From positions 35,597,964 through 35,661,963 of the forward strand of contig NC_083582.1 of NCBI RefSeq assembly GCF_027579695.1: a DNA stretch of 64,000 bases. The letters run 5' to 3'. The translations under genes were made by a program, and so were the position numbers. This document shows positions 42,591 through 55,628 of the stretch, piece by piece (positions within the stretch are counted from its first letter, which is position 1; each line of letters starts with the position of its first letter). The notes under the pieces were generated by a model, which saw only the letters and a list, made by a program, of their open reading frames with translations, was not told where the DNA came from and made no database searches. The DNA is from Neoarius graeffei. Taxonomy: Eukaryota; Chordata; Actinopteri; Siluriformes; Ariidae.

Positions 42591-43163
42591 GCCCTTAGGG
42601 CAGAGTCTTTAGTCCAAACACTGCGGAAGCAGTACCAAACCGCGCACCACCCATGCGCTTTCCAAAAACAAAAACAATCCCACCAGCAAAAATAGGAAAA
42701 AAAAGGAGCGATCTCACCTCTTCAGATGTTGGTTTAAGTCCGACAATACATTCCTCAAAAAGGGCGTAGAAGAACAAAGTAATCCATCAACGTGTAGCAT
42801 TCAATTTATTCCGGACCATTAAAGAATTCTGGAGGATATCAGAATGTTGGCGTACCGGCTCCCATCTACCCCCATTCATTCCTCTTTCCACATCTTTCGT
42901 TTTACGCTACTGATTAATAATCAAAACTTTATGTGGCTAATGCTACAGAAGAAGGGGTTTATGCGCATGCGTCTACTTCTTCTATTGTTCTGGTGTCTCC
43001 GATGGGACCGTCTTACAGCGCACGTAGAGGTGTGGCATGTGTATTGCATCGTTTTCAGCAAGCGTTGCGTTGCCATATGTACCTGAAATTTTACTGATCC
43101 GTTGCCCATGTGGACGTGATATTTAAAAAAAAATCTCGTTGCCGTTGTCGTGTGGATGTAGCC
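42215..43163. mobile_element. PIF/Harbinger-type non-autonomous element (TAA duplication)
   Basis: Termini GGCCCTGTCCACACAGCAAC and GTTGTCGTGTGGATGTAGCC are inverted with several mismatches. TAA flanks both sides (42212-42214, 43164-43166). The 949-bp interior is CpG-rich, includes a (GA)n run at 42561-42588, and has no transposase motif that I can recognise. A hAT assignment is possible but I see no 8-bp duplication. Confidence 0.65.
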
Positions 43164-43166
43164 TAA

Positions 43167-44695
43167 CTTTTGCCTGTTTTGGATAGGTTTTGAACATTGT
43201 TTTGGATTTGTTTACCAGCCCCTGTCATAAAAGCTCAAACTGTATTTGCATCTGTGTTCACCTCCATTTCATGATGTTTCACTGTGGGTCACTACGCTCA
43301 TCTGTGTAAAATTCCACTTCCTTGTTCAAAACAGTTCCTTTTGTATCATTAGTGAGATCATCAGTGTACATTTTTCAGGAATAGAACTTTTGACTTAAAA
43401 TAGGAAAGCTCATCAGATGAAAAGTAAGAAGGGATGCTAATTTCACTGGTGGCACCTTTAACTGATGGGCTATAAAGTGAGTGTGTCTTCTTCAGGATCT
43501 ATTTCCACAAGCAGAGCAAAATTAAATAAAACATTTTCCTTGTAGTTTCCATAATTTTACTTGATATTAATGTACTGTTTGTAGAACTGTCATATAAAAG
43601 CAATATTGCACTCGCAATCCTGTACTGAATACTGTATATTGCTTCATAGAATCTCAAAAAATATCAATCTTGAACAATGCCAGATGGATTTCTGGAGTGC
43701 ATTTACCACAAAATTTCAAGTTTATACATTGTAAATTTTCATAAGAAAAGATTCAGAGCAATGGTTTTGACATTCTTAAATATATATATCAGTTAAATTT
43801 CAGTTAAAATTGCACCAGTTGCACCAGTTGCACCAGTATCAACATAAAAATGGAATATTCTTCCATTGATACAGAGGGTGAAAGTGGAGTTTTCAGATAT
43901 GGTAGAAAACTGACACTAATGTTTGAATATGTATGTTTTCCTCCACCTAACCCGACAGGTGTCCACCAATGTGATGCACTAGAATTAGTGCATGTGGTCA
44001 CTGCTGTTCTGCACTCCAACTCCATCTAAGCATCTTCTTGTATTGTGACCCTTACAATTGTTACACAATCTTTTGTTGCCTGTGCTGCCATGTTCTCACT
44101 CTCTTGACCTAGACTTTGGCCTTGTTGCCTTTTTTGCACCACCTCAATATAGCATTTCTCCATGATAAGCTGTCAGCTGAGATACCTTCAGTTGAATGTA
44201 CAGTGTCTCATTTGTGGTCTCATTAGTGCTATGAATCCTAAGTCAGTTACTGTAATGTGAATGAACAGCTCTTATTATGTGGTTCAAGGCTGACTTCATG
44301 TTTGTCCATGCAGAAACTCCAAGCTGGGTCTCAGATCTGAAATCGCCTTTTAGTTCACTCTGTCAGTCTGAAGAATCATCATACAATCATCCTCTACTGG
44401 TCTGGTTAGTGGTGGGGGTGAGGTGGTTAACACACATTCAGCATTGCTGGTTGTCAAACCCTTGGAAAGCAGCAAAACAGGGACAGGGAGGACACAGAGC
44501 TGATAAGTCCATATGGCAATTCAATAGCTAATAACTCCATACATTCGCTAGAATATGACTTGTTCTAATGTAACGTTACCCCACTTTTCTCTTGTTTTTA
44601 CTGGTATGGCGAACGAATCAGGAAGCTATGACTCATCAATCTTGGTATTGTCCATGTGCCTGCAAAACAGGATAGAAAATAAGTTAATCAAAGAG
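43167..44695. other. non-coding, no feature recognised
   Basis: Apart from a triple TGCACCAGT repeat near 43810, nothing stands out. Open frames are short and lack motifs. Confidence 0.5.
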
Positions 44696-44706
44696 GAAAC
44701 GGTGTC

Positions 44707-45075
44707 CTTCCTTCCATCCATCCATCTGCAGCCGCTTATCCTGTACAGGGTCGCAGACAAGCTGAAACCTATCCCAGTTGACTATGGACAAGAGGCAGGG
44801 TACACCCTGGACAAGTCACCAAATCATTGTAGGGCTGACACATAGAGACAAACAACCATAAACATTCACACCTATGGTCAATTTAGAGCCATCAGTTAGC
44901 CTAACCTGCATGTCTTTGGACTGTGGGAGAAACCGGAGCACCCGGAGGAAACCCATGCAGACACAGGGAGAACATGCAAACTTCACACAGAAAGGCCCCC
45001 ATTGGCCACTGGGCTCAAACCCAGAACCTTCTTGCTGTGAGGCAACAGTGCTAACCATTACACCACCATGCTGCC
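44707..45075 (-). repeat. V-SINE, GATGGATG-tail subfamily, 11-bp duplication
   Basis: Minus-strand copy with (CATC)n tail at 44715 and head GGCAGCATGGTGGTGTAATGG at 45075. GAAACGGTGTC (44696-44706) and GAAACAGTGTC (45077-45087) form an 11-bp duplication with one later change. Confidence 0.92.
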
Positions 45076-45827
45076 AGAAACAGTGTCAATAACTTGTTTT
45101 TCTTGGCAACATTTTCCAGCAGATTGTTTGTTTTTAGTCTTAAATGATCAGACAAAAGAGTGGTTAATGCAAATATGAGGGTCAATGTTTTTCATTTCTA
45201 TTTATTATATTTAGTAACAGTTTTTTTCCAGTTAAACAACTAAGTAAAGTGTAATTTGATGCCAAAATTCAATGTGCAATCCTCAGAAAATGTTCATACC
45301 AACATCACAAGGTGGGTTACACATCCAAATTTACGGAGGGATTTTCCAGACCTAAGTCCCCATTGAGCTGGTTTGGATCTGAATCACTGTGGATGCCAAA
45401 ACCATCCCCAAAATGACCAAAGAAAGAGGCATGCTCAGTTAAGAAATCACCTTTACTTAAAGGAATAGAAAATGTAAAGTAAATACATGCATGGGTTGGT
45501 AGCTTGTAATATTGAGAGCCTGTATGAAAAGTTTCAGGCATGCTTGACCATTTATAAGAAAGTTGTGAGCGTTTTTGTGTCACTACTCTAATGCTACCAG
45601 GAGGTTGCCATGTTGCCTGTTGGAAGGGCTATGCGTGACGTCATTTGGGTGCAAGGCTGAATGTATACTTCAGTACTGAAGGGGCAAAGCAGAAGGTCTA
45701 CTAAGGTGACAATGTCGATTTTTTCACTATACATCTGAAATAGTGTATTAATGAGCTGCAACCCTGACTTATGGACAAACCTGAACTCTTTACCTGTGAA
45801 ACAAGACTGAAACTGTGTGTTAAACTA

Positions 45828-46600
45828 TTTGTTAGCACGCTTAGCATGCTCTCAGCTCATTCATGAAAAGCTTCCTCATCAAGACGTCACCAGACTAGCC
45901 TACCATAATTACCGTAATAGGCAGGCCAACCTTCGCGGCAATGCAGAAATAGGGTAAACAAACACTGCTTTACTATACAGGATGTACTTGTACGAAAAAA
46001 GGTGGAAATATTGCCAGAAACACCCGAGCTGCTGGCATGGTATGGATTTATTTGGTAAAATTCATACATGTAAAAGATATAGTATAAATAGCACCGAGAA
46101 TAACACAAAGTATAAAATACACTTATTTCCAATGTGGTACTCTTGATGACAGCAGGAAACAATAAAATATGAGACAATAATAAATTGACAAAATTGTATA
46201 AACAGTGATGAAAAAGAAATAAACAAAAAATATATGCTAACTATAATTATCACAGAGTACAACTAGATTACAGAAATAGCACCAGAATGATTGAAAATGA
46301 GTTATATACACATCATAAAACTAGGTTTGGAATTTACTCCATAAAAATTGTTTCACCTGTTTCTTAAAATTGTCACGTGTTTGACGAGATTGCACTGATC
46401 AGAACATTTTCTTCAAAATGTTCTGAGCACATGAGCTGCGTAAAGCAGTGTTTGTTTACCCTCTTTCTGCATTGCCGCAGGGGTTGGACTATCTACCACG
46501 GTAATTACGGTAGGCTAGCCTGGTGATGTCTTGATGAGGAAGATTTTCATGAATGAGTCGAGAGCATGCTAAGTGTGCTAATGAGTGCTTATGCTGCCAG
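45828..46600. mobile_element. foldback element with about 150-bp inverted arms
   Basis: The left arm (about 45828-45975) and right arm (about 46440-46600) are reverse complements at roughly 85-90 percent. Shared blocks include TTAGCATGCTCTC, TTCATGAAAA, CTTCCTCATCAAGAC, TAGCCTACC, TAATTACCG, GCAATGCAGAAA and GGGTAAACAAACACTGCTTTA. The central ~460 bp is AT-rich without coding sequence. A weaker outer inverted pair (GACGTCATTTGGGTGCAAGG near 45637 and its counterpart near 46960) suggests that the element extends further. Neither end nor superfamily is resolved. Confidence 0.7.
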
Positions 46601-47650
46601 GAACATGTAAAAACTCGCGCACTTGCCTCTTGGACAGATTTAGGTAAGTCAGATTGTATGCAGATCTGTTTATAGGTAGTCTAGCAAGGTTACAGTCTGC
46701 AGAATGAGGCTGTCACGGCAGCACTACTTGTACCGGGGATATAAATATGAAAAGTTACCTCCCCCATTCAGTCAGATAGGAGTAGATCAGCTGTTCACTA
46801 TTCCCTTGCTGTTTATCAGTGACATCAGTATTATCTTTCCCCCTCCACTTTTTTTGTTAGAGAAATGGAATTACATTTTTTTTCATATAAACTTTTAATG
46901 AAATAATCTCCAGCCAGAGGCAGCTTCAAGTCTTACTTGCTATACGGAGCTTCCATGTCTTGCATCCAAATGACATCAGAGCATTGCCAGAAACGATCGA
47001 GGGGATTTTTCTGATTGGTTAAAATATTTTCAATGGCGGCCTCCATGAAATCGTCCATTCTGCATAGAAACTGACTTTCGGGCATGGATATCTTAGTTGT
47101 GTGAGCTCCTTATCTTCAATTATTCCCATGAATTGTTAGCTTATATCATATTCTAGCTTCATAACTGTATTTTAAAAATGGGTTTTCTTTTCTTTTCTTT
47201 TAAGCACATCCAATGATTCACACTGAAAAGGTAACACTTGGTAAATGACTATAAACCAAAGGAATGTTCTTTGCACTGATTTACCAGTCTAGTGGGGAGT
47301 GTGAACTTGCATGTCTTGACAACTTTTCAAAAACTCTGGAGGTGTGTTTGAAAGCGTGTATCTCTATCCAATGTCACATACAGCTTCAAAAAATAAACAA
47401 GGAATAAAACATGACTGGTGTGTCGATATATAGTACAAAATAATAATTCACACTGGGTTTGTGTGATAATGCCTGATAGAAAGCAGCAAGCAGCATTGTT
47501 CATGATTGTTCATTGTTTCATGATTTCAAATACTAACCATAATAGGAAAAGCAGTTAATGTTAGTACAGTATTGTATTAGAAAGCACCACAACATTATCA
47601 GCCAAGCTTTTTTCTTTACTTTTTTGAGAATACCTATCCAGATGTTTTCT
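46601..47650. other. non-coding, no confident feature
   Basis: The left part may belong to the foldback element. Short open frames only. A TTTTC repeat lies at about 47186. Confidence 0.4.
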
Positions 47651-48028
47651 GGGGTGGCACAGTGGTATAGTGGTTAGCGCTGTCGCCTCACAGCAAGAAA
47701 GTTCTGGGTTTGAGCCCAGTGGCCGACAAGGGCCTTTCTGTGTGGAGTTTGCATGTTCTCCCCGTGTCTGCGTGAGTTTCCTCTGGGTGCTCCAGTTTCC
47801 CCCACAATCCAAAGACATGCAGGTTAGGTTAATTGGTGGCTCTAAATTGACTGTAGGTGTGAATGTGAGTGTGAATGGTTGTTTGTCTATATGTGTCAGC
47901 CCTGCGATAACCTGGCGACTTGTCCAGGGTGTACCCCGCCTCTCACCCATAGTCAGCTGGGATAGGCTCCAGCTTGCCTGCAACCCTGCAGAGGATAAGT
48001 GACTACTGATAATGGATGGATGGATGGA
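47651..48028 (+). repeat. V-SINE, GATGGATG-tail subfamily
   Basis: Complete plus-strand copy from GGGGTGGCACAGTGGTATAG to the (GATG)n tail. It directly abuts a Tc1-like fragment on the right, so it may have inserted into that element. No clear duplication is readable. Confidence 0.9.
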
Positions 48029-48468
48029 ATTTTGGTGCAAAACAAGACAGCCTATCACCCAAAGAACACCATACCCACCATGAAGCATGGGAGTGGCAGC
48101 ATCATGGTATGGCACTGCTTCTCTTTAGCAAGGACTGCAGCTTTATTCAAGATACAGGAAATCATGGATAGTTCCAATACCCAAAAAGTATTGGGCATTG
48201 GAGCATAGATAGCAATCTCTTACCCAAAAAGACTGAAGGTGTTTTAACGAAGTATTAGTTAAAGGTTGTACACACTTGTGTAGCCAGTTTATGTTTCTTT
48301 CCTTTTCTTTTCTTTACAAAAACACTTCTGGCTGTTTTCATTTCAAATGTATTAATAACTGTATCACATTAAATATGGAAAAAGATCTCCTGTGATTAAT
48401 CTTGGTTTAATTGTTATATATCACAAATCTCTGCAGGTTGTGTTGCCTTTTTATATCCATTGTATGTT
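48029..48468 (+). pseudogene. decayed 3' part of a Tc1-like element
   Basis: A transposase piece reads YHPKNTIPTMKHGSGSIMVW and is followed by sequence related to the 3' region of the Tc1 element at 28144-31310 (AGTATTAGTTAAAGG-type and TACACACTTGTG). It ends TTTTTATATCCATTGTA, a diverged terminus of that family. The 5' half is missing. Confidence 0.7.
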
Positions 48469-48469
48469 A

Positions 48470-49280
48470 ATTATATAAATTATTTACCTGATGTATGTAT
48501 TTAATATCTGCTTCAAAACAGATGTTTCATTCTTTTTAGTGTCAGTGATAAGTGATGTGCAAAACCTAACATTACCACTTCAAACAGGTGTGCTCCTATT
48601 TGTATGGATGAAGTTCACTAACTTTCATATGTTTCTTGTCTGAGTTTGGAAGGGGAGAATCCTACTGTACACACAGGATAGAGACAAAAAGCTACAAACA
48701 CACATTCCCACACTACCTGGTTACCACTATCTGATGGACTTTAAGTCTACAACAGATATTAAGTTCTGTCCTCAACTGATCTAAGGCACTAAATAAATGA
48801 AAATAGATCACATATGTACAGTAAATAGTCGGGGCCTATACAGTAGGTTAAGATGAATTCACCACAGACACCTGGGTTTTGAAACAGGCAAAGATATCAG
48901 TTCCATAGAAGGGGCACATTCATACTTTTTTTTTTTTCTCTGTAAATCTCTGGGTTCCATATGGGAAAACTTATTCAGCTCTGGAATCCAAAAAAAAGGG
49001 GGCATGACTGGCGTACACTAACAATTCTGCACTGCCAAAGACCAAAAGAATTTGCTTTTCTGCTTCCATTATTTCAGTACATTTCCACACTGAGGATATT
49101 GTCACACCACCTCCTGGCCACTACAAGCCCATCACACCATTAGTGTATGTGGAAGAGCTTCATATATTAGCTGAGTCTACAGGGTCTTTAATATATTTCA
49201 TTGTTAAGTTTTTTTTTGTTTGTTTGTTTTGGGGTTTTTTTTCTTGCAAGGAATTTCTGAACGTTAACTAATTTGGTTTC
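48470..49280. other. non-coding, no feature recognised
   Basis: Open frames are short and lack motifs; homopolymer runs at 48928 and 49209. Confidence 0.45.
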
Positions 49281-49291
49281 TTCAGGGATGT

Positions 49292-49594
49292 CGTCATCAT
49301 CACCACTGCCAAACCTGATCTGGGCTTGAGGCGAACCATGTTTGGTTGACTTGGCCAGAATTGCAGCAGTAGTCAGTTCCTTTCTGCACACTCACATTCA
49401 CACCAGTGGGCAATTTAGAGTAGCCAGGTAACCTAACTGCATGTCTTTGAACTGTAGAGGAAACCAGAGCACCTGGAGGAAACCCACACAAACATGGGTC
49501 TGCACAGAAAGGCCCCCATCAGCCACTGGGCTTGAAACCAGAACCTTCTTGCTGTGAGGCAACAGTGCTAACCACTGTGCCACCATGCCACCCC
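49292..49594 (-). repeat. V-SINE with a different 3' tail
   Basis: TTCAGGGATGT at 49281-49291 and 49595-49605 bounds a 303-bp unit. On the minus strand the head and core are V-SINE (GGGGTGGCATGGTGGCACAG, CAGTTCAAAGACATGCAG), but after GTGTGAATGTGAGTGTG the usual tail is replaced by about 95 bp of unrelated sequence ending in a GATGATGACG repeat. The exact target duplication shows that the unusual tail moved with the element. Confidence 0.8.
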
Positions 49595-49605
49595 TTCAGG
49601 GATGT

Positions 49606-51950
49606 ACTCCAAGAAAAAAATATATTGGTTAGACATTAGACTGAACTATTCAAGTAAACTAGCCTTTGTGAGCAACGCAACTTATTTTCATGACTACCAT
49701 AAAAACAAGCCATGAACAATGTTGGCGAATTAAATGCTAATTGTTGAAAATATAGTAAAATTTCTATTACAGCCATGATCCATTCAGAAAGCAACTGCTT
49801 TATTAGAAACTGCAGTCAATGAAATGGATACAATGCTTGTTGCTAACAAAATGCTAGCAAAACTTCTTTTAACCTGCTTTACACTGAGGCAGTTCAGTTA
49901 TGAAATCATGTATATTTCATACTGCAAGGGCATTGCCTCACAAAGTCTTTATGTTGGTATAGAATGCATTTTAAAAATTATCAAAGCCATACTTACTCAT
50001 TTTTAGCTTGATTATTGAGGAACTTCTTCATTTCATAATGCAGTGCTTCAGATTTCAAAACAGTAGGAACATTGCCCAGTTCTTAAAATATTCCTTTTTC
50101 TGAAATCAGCATTTCCTCCAGTACAAGAACATGTTTTCTTTGTTTTATAAACTACTAAAGGCTATCTTCCTAAACGTTCTAGCAGATTCCCTCACAAAAT
50201 GGAATTTAATAATTGTACTATTGCTGCAGTCTTATGTCATTTAAACTCATTCACTTGGAAAGTCTAGAGCAAATGTTTTCATACACTGAAAACACAATAT
50301 TGTTTTTGAGATGTATGGGAAGACAGAATAAATGTTACATTTCTTTTCACTGCCTAGTGTACCAAGAGGAACAGAGAAAACCACAAATACTCTCTCACAA
50401 CGTAACTATTTGTGTCCCATGTCATTTCCCCAGAGTTCAGATATGGATACCAAAGGAGCTTGGTAAACTTCCAGCATAATAAATGTGTTATGTTGCAACT
50501 GCTTCTCTGACACAGAGAAGCCCAATTCATACATCTCCTTGTAGCTCAACAAATTGGCTCACTGTATGTCTGCAAATGATATGCCATTTAAATTACTTTT
50601 TTATTGGAAAATCACAAACTGAGTATCTGGCAAGAAATTGGAAGGAGTGGCAGCCAGGAAAGGCATGATGACAGAGTGAAAAGAGGCCACTGGCACAATG
50701 GCTGCTTGCCCAGTGGGCACCAACTAGCAGCCGCCTTGTGGGAGACAACTGCAGAGGAAACCTCAATCCATCAGGAGCACTGAGAGGCATAACTGGAACA
50801 ATATGTAACTGGAATCAAATAAATCACTATATAAGCATGGCTAAACAAGCTGCTGAAAAGCTCTTTAACCATTATCATGTGGTTGTGTAACCATATATTG
50901 TATAATTCACATTGGGCACTGCAATCTGGCACTGTCGAACTTCACAAGTGCAGATCTCGCAGGCTATTCATGAAAGAACGTGATCAGGTTCGTATATTTT
51001 AACTCTCTGGGTTGTGTACACTGGGACATCTGGTGTTCAACCAGTGCAACCGCATTGCATGCATAATTAATAGAATGCTAATTTCCACTATGTGAATTGT
51101 ACATTTGAACAATCCACATTGGCACATACTTGCATTGCAATGCATCGTGTTATGATACATCATCACACCACTAGTCAGACTGGTCAGTTGTATATTAACT
51201 GTGTCAGTCAAGTCAAGTTCTGGAAATAATAATAATTTAAAAAAGCACAATTTCAGAAACTCAATTTTCCTTTCTGAAATGATTCTTTTTTATATTTGGA
51301 GCAGGTGAGTGTTCAGTTGTCCAATAAATTCATCCATTTAACCGTTGAAGAAGTCTATAATTTAGTTCTTTCTTGGCAAGGGTCCACTGTTTACTTTTGT
51401 CAGTAAATATTCCTTCCAGTAATGAGTTTCCATAAATTCAGCAGTGATAGCACATTTGTATCAATTCATCAAGCTGTGAATAGAGCCAGAGCTTACATCA
51501 GGTCTTAATGGAGGATGGTTGTCTAGTAACAATAACTTCTGTTCTTAACTATTCAAAGAATATTTGAAAACACACACACACACAATTTTGTCTTCCTTGT
51601 ACTATAACAAACAATCCACTCAGAACGGGGGGGGATTAGCTATCAAGGTTTATCTAAGACATGGAATATAAACAACAATGCTAGTTACATAATTATGTGA
51701 CTGTGGTTCAAGAATGTTGAATAACTGCCAGAGGCAATGAGAATGATCTAAATACCTTCTTGTGTGCATGTGCATGTGTGCCAAGACTTTAGAAAAAGTA
51801 TTGATAGAATGGTGCTGGTTCTGAATAACAAGGAACCTTGGTAGAAATCTGGGCCTGTTCTTGTTTAGCAGCTAGTAGTGAGAATGAGGAGTCAACAGGG
51901 GGAAACACCATAAGAACCTTGGTTCATAAGAACCTTGACACCATTCACAG
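49606..51950. other. non-coding, no feature recognised
   Basis: Over 2.3 kb I see no gene or recognisable repeat except a short (CA)n at 51570. Open frames below 90 codons lack motifs. Confidence 0.5.
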
Positions 51951-51957
51951 AGTGTAA

Positions 51958-52515
51958 TCAAGGGTACTTTTTTTAACAACCCTGGTACTGTTGGTACAGC
52001 ATTAGCCTAACATTAGCACGGCACAGTTTTCAAAACAATCCTGACATCTTCGGCCCAGCATTGGCCAATGATGGGAGGGTGCATATCCAGAACAACTGCA
52101 ACACTTTTTGTTCAGTGTTGGAAAGAGTGCACTTTTCATAACAAGCTTGAGACAGTTAGTTCAACATGGGCAAAGCAACAATTTTTTAATAGCAATCCCA
52201 ACAATGTTAGCATAACGCTGACAAGGGTGCACATTTCATAACAACCCTCACCTACATTGGCCCAAAATTGTCAAGGGTGCACTTTTCATCACAATGCTGA
52301 CACAGTTGATCCAGTGTTTCCCCAACATTGGCAAGGATGCACTATTCTGAGAACCCTTAAACTGTTGGCCCAGTGTTGGCAAGGAAGCAGTTTTAATAAC
52401 AATCCTCACATCATTTTCCCAACATTAGCTGAACATGTATTCAGTATTACAAAGGGCACACTTTTCATAATAACCTTGAGCCTTTTAGCTCAGTGTTGCC
52501 ACAACATCCACCCAA
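51958..52515 (+). repeat. degenerate minisatellite, unit about 45-76 bp
   Basis: Roughly ten diverged copies of a unit like GGCAAGGGTGCACTTTTCAT, then AACAAYCCTGACA, then a TTGGCCCAGTGTTGG-type block follow each other. Clear copies start near 51958, 52017, 52075, 52127, 52222, 52269, 52332, 52377 and 52453. Spacing varies, which indicates age and indels. Confidence 0.75.
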
Positions 52516-52663
52516 TGTATGCAATAAACATTTACAATAAACTAAACTAATAAAATAAATCTTGGGGTAAAATCTTGGTAGCCCACATTCAATGGAGTCA
52601 GCTATACCCTAACTGTTGTAGTTAGCTAGCACTTAGCATAGTTTCCATACTAGTTTGCTTATA

Positions 52664-53880
52664 CAGTGATCAGCCATAACATTAAAACCACAGACAGGTG
52701 AAGTTAATAACATTGATTACCTCATTACATTTGCACCTGTCAAGGGGTGGGCTATATTAGGCAGCAGGTGAAGAGTCAGTTCTCAAATTTGATGTGTTGT
52801 AAGCAGAAGAAATGAGCAAGCATAAGGATGTGAGTGATGTTGATGAGTGCCACATTGTGATGACTAGATGACTGGGTCTGAGCATCTCCAAAATGGCACT
52901 TCTTGTGGGGTGTTCCTTGTATGCAGTGGTTAGTACCTACCAAAAGTTTCAAGGTGGGCCTTCCATGGATTGGACTTGCTTGTCCAGCATATTCCAAGGA
53001 AGGACAATCAGTGTACCAGCAACAGAGTCATGGGCTCCCAAGGCTCACTGATGAGCATGGGAAGCGAAGGCTTCCCTATCTGATCTGATCCCCACAGAAG
53101 ACCTACTGTAGCACAAACTGCTGATAAAGTTAATGCTGGCTATGATAGAAAGGTGTCAGGACACAGAGTGCATCACAGCTTGCTGTGTATGGGGCTGCAT
53201 AGCCACAGACTGATCATAGCATCAGGACTGGACCATGGAGCAATGGAAGAAGGTGGCCTGGTCTCATTAATCACATTTTCTTTTACATCATGCTGATGGC
53301 CAAGCATGTGTGCATAACTTACCTGGGGAAGAGATGGCACCAGAATGCACTATGGAAAGAAGGCAAATCTGTGGAAGCATTGTGATGCACTGGGCAACAT
53401 TCTACTGGGAAACCTCAGGTCCTGACATTCATGTAGATGGTTACTTTGACACGTACCACATACTTAACATTGTTTCAGACCAAGTACACCTCTTCATGGC
53501 AATGGTATTCCCCAATGGCAGTGGCCTCTTTCAGCAGGATAATGTATCCTGCCATACTGCAAAAATGATTCAAGAATGGTTTGAGGAACATGGCAAAGAG
53601 TTCAAAGTGTTGACCTGACCTCAACTTTCCCCAGATCTCAATCCGATCAAGGATCTTTGGAATATGCTGGACAGGCAAGTCCAATCCATGGAGGGCCCAC
53701 CTTGAAACTTATAGGACTAAAAGGATCTGCTGCTAACATCATGGTGCCAGATAACACAGCACATCTTTAGAGGTCTTGTGGAGTCCATGCTTTGATGGAT
53801 GAGAGCTGTTTTGGTGGCACAAGGGGGATCTACTGTACACAATATTAGGCAGGTGGTTTGAATGTTCTGGCTGATCAGTG
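52664..53880 (+). mobile_element. decayed Tc1-like transposon (CAGTGATCAGCC termini)
   Basis: Left terminus CAGTGATCAGCCATAACATT and right terminus AATGTTCTGGCTGATCAGTG are inverted with a few changes and flanked by TA. The family is a common teleost Tc1-like group. Length is 1217 bp, shorter than a full element. Confidence 0.88.
52812..53850 (+). pseudogene. Tc1-like transposase, decayed
   Basis: It begins near ATG 52812 (MSKHKDVSDV). The region 52880-52930 encodes SKMALLVGCSLYAVV with frame damage. A good frame at 53310-53618 includes CGSIVMHWATFYWE and the catalytic SGLFQQDNVSCHTAKMIQEW. It is followed by a stop and SPDLNPIKDLWNML, where the expected catalytic Glu (PIE) is Lys. Multiple stops follow. 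Confidence 0.82.
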
Positions 53881-53882
53881 TA

Positions 53883-55301
53883 AATACATATTTGGACACA
53901 GATTACAAAGGTACCATGGAGCTAAGCTTTTACATCAGAATGCAGAATAAATGAGATAAGATTACTGTTGCTTTTATTGTCTGATATTTACACTCTTTCA
54001 CACCTTTTCCCCCATGCACAACAACAGTGTTAGCATTGCTACAAGCTTATCATTTAAATGTCAAGTATAGAACAGTAATACCTGATTCGCACATGGTTAT
54101 TCTATCATATTGAAATATTTCCCTGCAAACTGTATCCATTTATGTACTGAGTTGAAATTATATCTTTATATTTTTATAATGTTCTTTTTAAATTTGACAT
54201 TTTTAAGTCAACTTTTTTAATTGAAAGGTGAGTATATAAGTTATTATTATATAGTTAATATATTTTTATAATATGCCTCTTATTATTCAAATTTGACTTT
54301 TTTTTATTTTTTTTCAGTAGACTCTAAATATGGTATGTTAAAAGCACAGAGTGTGATTATGGATGTGGTTGTAACGTCAAGACAGGAGTAGAGAGAATGG
54401 TGCCTGTGTGAAGGTGCCAAAATGTTGTGTCCATGTGCCTGCCTCTATACATCCTGTCTCTGGTCGTATTGAATATTAATGTATTGTTGACTGACATCTA
54501 GTGGAGAAAATAGGAACATTGTGTGTTTTGATCAGTATTTAACAGAGCATTTAATGTGAGACAGTTTGAGGTTGTCTAAGCTGTGACCCAAATACACCCA
54601 TCTCTTTTAAAAAAGATAAAATTTAAGATTGTGCATCATCAAAAACATTTGTCAAAAGCTGAATGAACTCAAATCTATCCAAATTTGGGCTCTACCCCTT
54701 TTTGGATGCAAACAAGCACTGGCTAATTTAATTAACAAATTTTGGTCATGCTCATATCTGGAGCTCAGTGTTTATATATGTATAAGACTATTGATTAAAC
54801 AAGACCCTCTTATTGCTATTGCAATATACCAGAAAGAATGAATGTGCCTGCCTACTAGGTAGACTGATTAACAAGAAGTATTCACACACAAAAAAAAACC
54901 CTGACCAAATGGCTGAAATATATCATGTAAAGTTAGAAAAAAAATCTAAGGGAGAAATCTGCAAAGTTTGAAGTTTTGAGAAGAGTGGGGACAGAAAATT
55001 GCTGCAAGAAAGGTGTCATATTGCACTAGACTTAATATACAGTATTGTTATTTTATTATTACACTGAATAGCCTGAGCTGAGTGTGAGTACCAGTTCCAC
55101 AGGTGTGTAGTTTGTACTATGTAGTCACTCAGACTGATCCACCAAGTTGGAAAGAATTTCCGAGTATTTGTTGATTTAGTGGGGCAAATTGTATATTAAG
55201 AGAGGTGTGCAGTGATTAAAACCAAATGTCTACACTAATTCAGTGACATCACTGATTAAAGTCATTTCTTAGCATAAAAGGAAGTTTAATCATTTCAGTT
55301 T
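53883..55301. other. AT-rich non-coding stretch
   Basis: No gene, RNA or recognisable mobile element seen. Confidence 0.5.
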
Positions 55302-55628
55302 ATCCAACCATTATCCATAACCACTTATTCCCTGTGCAGGGTCATGGGCAAGCTGGAGCCTATCCCAGCTGACTATGGGTGAGAGGCGGGGTACACCTTG
55401 GACAAGTTGTCAGGTCATCACAGGGCTGACACATAGAGACACACAACCATTCACACTCGCATTCACACCAGCGGTCATTTTAGAGCCACCAATTAGCCTA
55501 ACCTGCATGTCTTTGGACTGTGGGGGAAACTGGACCACCCAGAGGAAACCCATGCAGACACAAGGATAACATGCAAGCTCTACACAGAAAGGCCCCCGTC
55601 AGCCACTGAGCTCGAACCCAGAGCCTTC
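55302..55628 (-). repeat. head-truncated V-SINE fused to a LINE
   Basis: On the minus strand the V-SINE begins inside its tRNA-like head (AGAAGGCTCTGGGTTCGAGC) and runs to a GGATAATGGTTGG-like tail at 55302. The first about 45 bases of the head are missing. The preceding base is LINE ORF2 sequence, with no flanking duplication at the junction. Confidence 0.88.

Noticed and set aside
45460..47180. Kolobok-type element suggested by ACTTAAAGGAATAG at 45465
   Set aside because: I could not find a matching inverted terminus and TTAA on the right side.
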